DNA from: an uncultured Collinsella sp.
GTDB taxonomy: Bacteria > Actinomycetota > Coriobacteriia > Coriobacteriales > Coriobacteriaceae
NCBI GenBank assembly: GCA_900556285.1
Contig: USOF01000046.1
Location: forward strand, 1 to 7,366
Reading direction: 5' to 3'
DNA length: 7,366 nucleotides
Shown piece by piece: positions 6,269-7,366 of the stretch (positions are counted from its first letter, which is position 1; each line of letters starts with the position of its first letter). The position numbers were made by a program, and so were the translations under genes. The notes under the pieces are model-generated. The model saw only the letters and a list, made by a program, of their open reading frames with translations. It searched no databases and was not told the DNA's origin.

Positions 6269-6291
6269 ATAAGCTCTTGTAGCTGGTAATG

Positions 6292-6326
6292 AGCAGGCTG
6301 TGGGTTTTACTCACAGCCTGCTTTTT
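6292..6326 (+). terminator. Strong rho-independent terminator after tsf
   Basis: AGCAGGCTGTG (6292-6302) pairs perfectly with CACAGCCTGCT (6312-6322). A further G-T and G-C pair close a five-base loop at 6305-6309, giving about 13 pairs. A run of five T (6322-6326) follows directly. It lies 23 nt after the tsf stop and separates rpsB-tsf from pyrH-frr. Confidence 0.93.
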
Positions 6327-6329
6327 CAT

Positions 6330-6345
6330 GGCTCTTCTTAGAGCC
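6330..6345. repeat. Inverted repeat GGCTCT-N4-AGAGCC at the pyrH promoter
   Basis: A perfect six-base inverted repeat with a TCTT spacer lies between the tsf terminator and the pyrH -10, at about -18 to -33 from the predicted transcription start. It could be an operator, or a minor second terminator hairpin. Only three T follow it, which makes the terminator reading weak. No regulator is identified. Confidence 0.5.
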
Positions 6346-6347
6346 TT

Positions 6348-6356
6348 TGATAGAAT
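6348..6356 (+). promoter_or_regulatory. Extended -10 promoter of pyrH-frr
   Basis: TGA-TAGAAT (6348-6356) is an extended -10 with one mismatch to TATAAT. It lies 30 nt upstream of the pyrH start, with a predicted transcription start near 6363. No good -35 is visible at the right distance; instead the perfect inverted repeat GGCTCT-N4-AGAGCC (6330-6345) fills that place. A promoter is expected because a strong terminator precedes it. Confidence 0.6.
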
Positions 6357-6372
6357 GTTGAGAGTTCAATCT

Positions 6373-6389
6373 AAAGGAGGATCGCTTTG
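6373..6389 (+). promoter_or_regulatory. pyrH ribosome binding site with TTG start
   Basis: AAAGGAGG (6373-6380) is a near-perfect Shine-Dalgarno, followed after 6 nt by TTG (6387-6389). The strong site fits compensation for the weak start codon. The next ATG in frame is residue 19, inside the conserved LSGEALMG motif, so TTG is the only sensible start. Confidence 0.9.
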
Positions 6390-7109
6390 TCCGACATCCG
6401 ATATAAACGCGTGCTTCTTAAGCTTTCTGGCGAAGCACTGATGGGCGATGGCCACTATGGCATCGACCCCAAGGTTACCGACCATCTTGCCAAACAGGTC
6501 AAGGAGCTGCTCGCCGTTGGCCATGAGGTCGGCGTCGTTGTCGGCGGCGGCAATATTTTCCGCGGCATGGCCGGCGCCGCCGGTGGTATGGACCGCGCCC
6601 AGGCCGATTACATGGGCATGCTCGCTACCGTTATGAACGCGCTTGCCCTGCAGGATGCCTTCGAGCACAACGATGTTCCCTGCCGCGTGATGAGCGCTAT
6701 CCAGATGAATGAGATCTGCGAGCCCTATATTCGCCGTCGCGCCATCAACCACCTTTCCAAGGGCAACGTCGTTATCTTTGCCGCCGGATCGGGTAATCCG
6801 TACTTTACGACTGACACCGCCGCGGCCCTTCGCGCCTGCGAGATCGGTGCCGAGATTCTCATTAAAGCCACCAAGGTTGATGGCATCTACGACAAGGATC
6901 CCGTCAAGTGCGCCGACGCCGTCCGCTTTGACAAGATCACCTATCATGAGGTGCTCGTTCGCGGCCTGCAGGTTATGGATTCCACGGCTACGGCTCTTTG
7001 CCAGGACAACCGTATGCCCATTTTGGTCCTCAACATCGATGGCGAGGACACCGTCAAGCGCGCGCTCGCGGGTGAGCCCGTCGGCACGCTCGTCTATCAG
7101 GAGGATTAA
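6387..7109 (+). CDS. pyrH: Uridylate kinase (UMP kinase) PyrH
   Basis: 240 residues. It starts at TTG 6387, 6 nt after a full AAAGGAGG (6373-6380), and the protein then begins directly with the family's usual N-terminus. This bacterial UMP kinase of the amino-acid-kinase fold converts UMP plus ATP to UDP in the cytoplasm, usually as a hexamer regulated by GTP and UTP. Motifs are KLSGEAL (12-18), [10 protein letters not shown] (51-60), [17 protein letters not shown] (74-90) and [17 protein letters not shown] (134-150). Residue 135 is serine where many homologues have threonine (GTGNP). [10 protein letters not shown] (163-172) is also typical. A promoter of its own follows the tsf terminator. 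The ribosome binding site of frr lies in its last codons, so pyrH and frr are co-transcribed. Confidence 0.98.
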   Translation: MSDIRYKRVLLKLSGEALMGDGHYGIDPKVTDHLAKQVKELLAVGHEVGVVVGGGNIFRGMAGAAGGMDRAQADYMGMLATVMNALALQDAFEHNDVPCRVMSAIQMNEICEPYIRRRAINHLSKGNVVIFAAGSGNPYFTTDTAAALRACEIGAEILIKATKVDGIYDKDPVKCADAVRFDKITYHEVLVRGLQVMDSTATALCQDNRMPILVLNIDGEDTVKRALAGEPVGTLVYQED

Positions 7110-7111
7110 GC

Positions 7112-7366
7112 ATGGCAGAGAACATCACCGCCCACATGGACAAGTCGCTCGAGTCCCTCAAGCACAATTTCTCCAAGGTCCGCACTGGCCGCGCTAACGC
7201 CAACATCCTGTCTGACATCACCGTCGACTACTACGGTGTTCCCACACCCGTCACGCAGGTTGCCGCCGTTAAGACCCCCGAGGCCCATATGCTGCTTATC
7301 GAGCCGTGGGATAAGGCGCTCATCAATGCCATCGTCAAGGCCATCGGCGCTTCCGATCTGGGTATT
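7112..7366 (+). CDS. frr: Ribosome recycling factor, 3' end cut by the window
   Basis: The first 85 of about 185 residues are present. The start is ATG 7112, 2 nt after the pyrH stop. AGGAGG (7099-7104) lies within the end of pyrH with 7 nt spacing, so the two genes are tightly coupled. With EF-G, RRF splits post-termination ribosomes. Visible family features are the N-terminal helix with MDKSLESLKHNFSKVRTGRA (9-28), the YYGVPTPVTQVAAV segment, and LLIEPWDKALINAIVKAI. The N-terminus is a few residues shorter than in many homologues. No stop is reached in the window. Confidence 0.96.
   Translation, partial: MAENITAHMDKSLESLKHNFSKVRTGRANANILSDITVDYYGVPTPVTQVAAVKTPEAHMLLIEPWDKALINAIVKAIGASDLGI

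Noticed and set aside
1..7366. A new defence, mobile or biosynthetic system
   Set aside because: Every long coding stretch is a recognisable housekeeping gene in a compact, same-strand order. There is no array, no long terminal repeats, no integrase other than chromosomal XerC, and no gene-length unexplained region.

Overview
The window is a 7.4 kb piece of high-GC bacterial chromosome. It is most likely from the Coriobacteriia (Actinomycetota), and a Collinsella-like gut organism is my best guess. The guess rests on three things: the GC-rich third positions, the lineage flavour of the proteins (for example the EF-Ts N-terminus with TDSPMMECKKAL), and the presence of trmFO in a high-GC genome. 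I did no database search, so the genus is inference. The first 31 bases are not genomic. They match the Illumina Nextera read-1 transposase adapter, so the left edge is a contig end carrying untrimmed adapter, and the first gene is cut there.

Left half (32-4405), all plus strand and tightly packed: 5'-truncated comM/yifB (AAA+ branch-migration helicase), dprA (loads RecA on incoming single-stranded DNA), trmFO (folate- and FAD-dependent methylation of tRNA U54) and xerC (tyrosine recombinase for chromosome-dimer resolution). The junctions are a 4-nt overlap, a 14-nt gap and another 4-nt overlap, so this reads as one operon with translational coupling. The order resembles the Bacillus dprA-topA-trmFO-xerC cluster, but topA is absent. 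The xerC frame has no ATG, GTG or TTG at the place where its conserved N-terminus begins. The best start is an ATA that overlaps the trmFO stop (ATAG) behind a good GGAGG.

Right half (4406-7366): a 219-bp intergenic region carries a convincing sigma70 promoter and a leader of about 135 nt rich in inverted repeats. It is followed by rpsB (ribosomal protein S2) and tsf (EF-Ts), then a strong intrinsic terminator. A separate extended -10 promoter precedes pyrH (UMP kinase, TTG start) and frr (ribosome recycling factor, cut by the window end). This is the widely conserved rpsB-tsf-pyrH-frr translation cluster, here split into two transcription units by the terminator.

No mobile element, CRISPR array, tRNA or rRNA gene, or defence system was seen, and I found no undescribed multi-gene system. 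The points most worth a second look are the apparent AUA start of xerC, the structured rpsB leader with alternative pairings around the ribosome binding site, and the adapter at the left edge.
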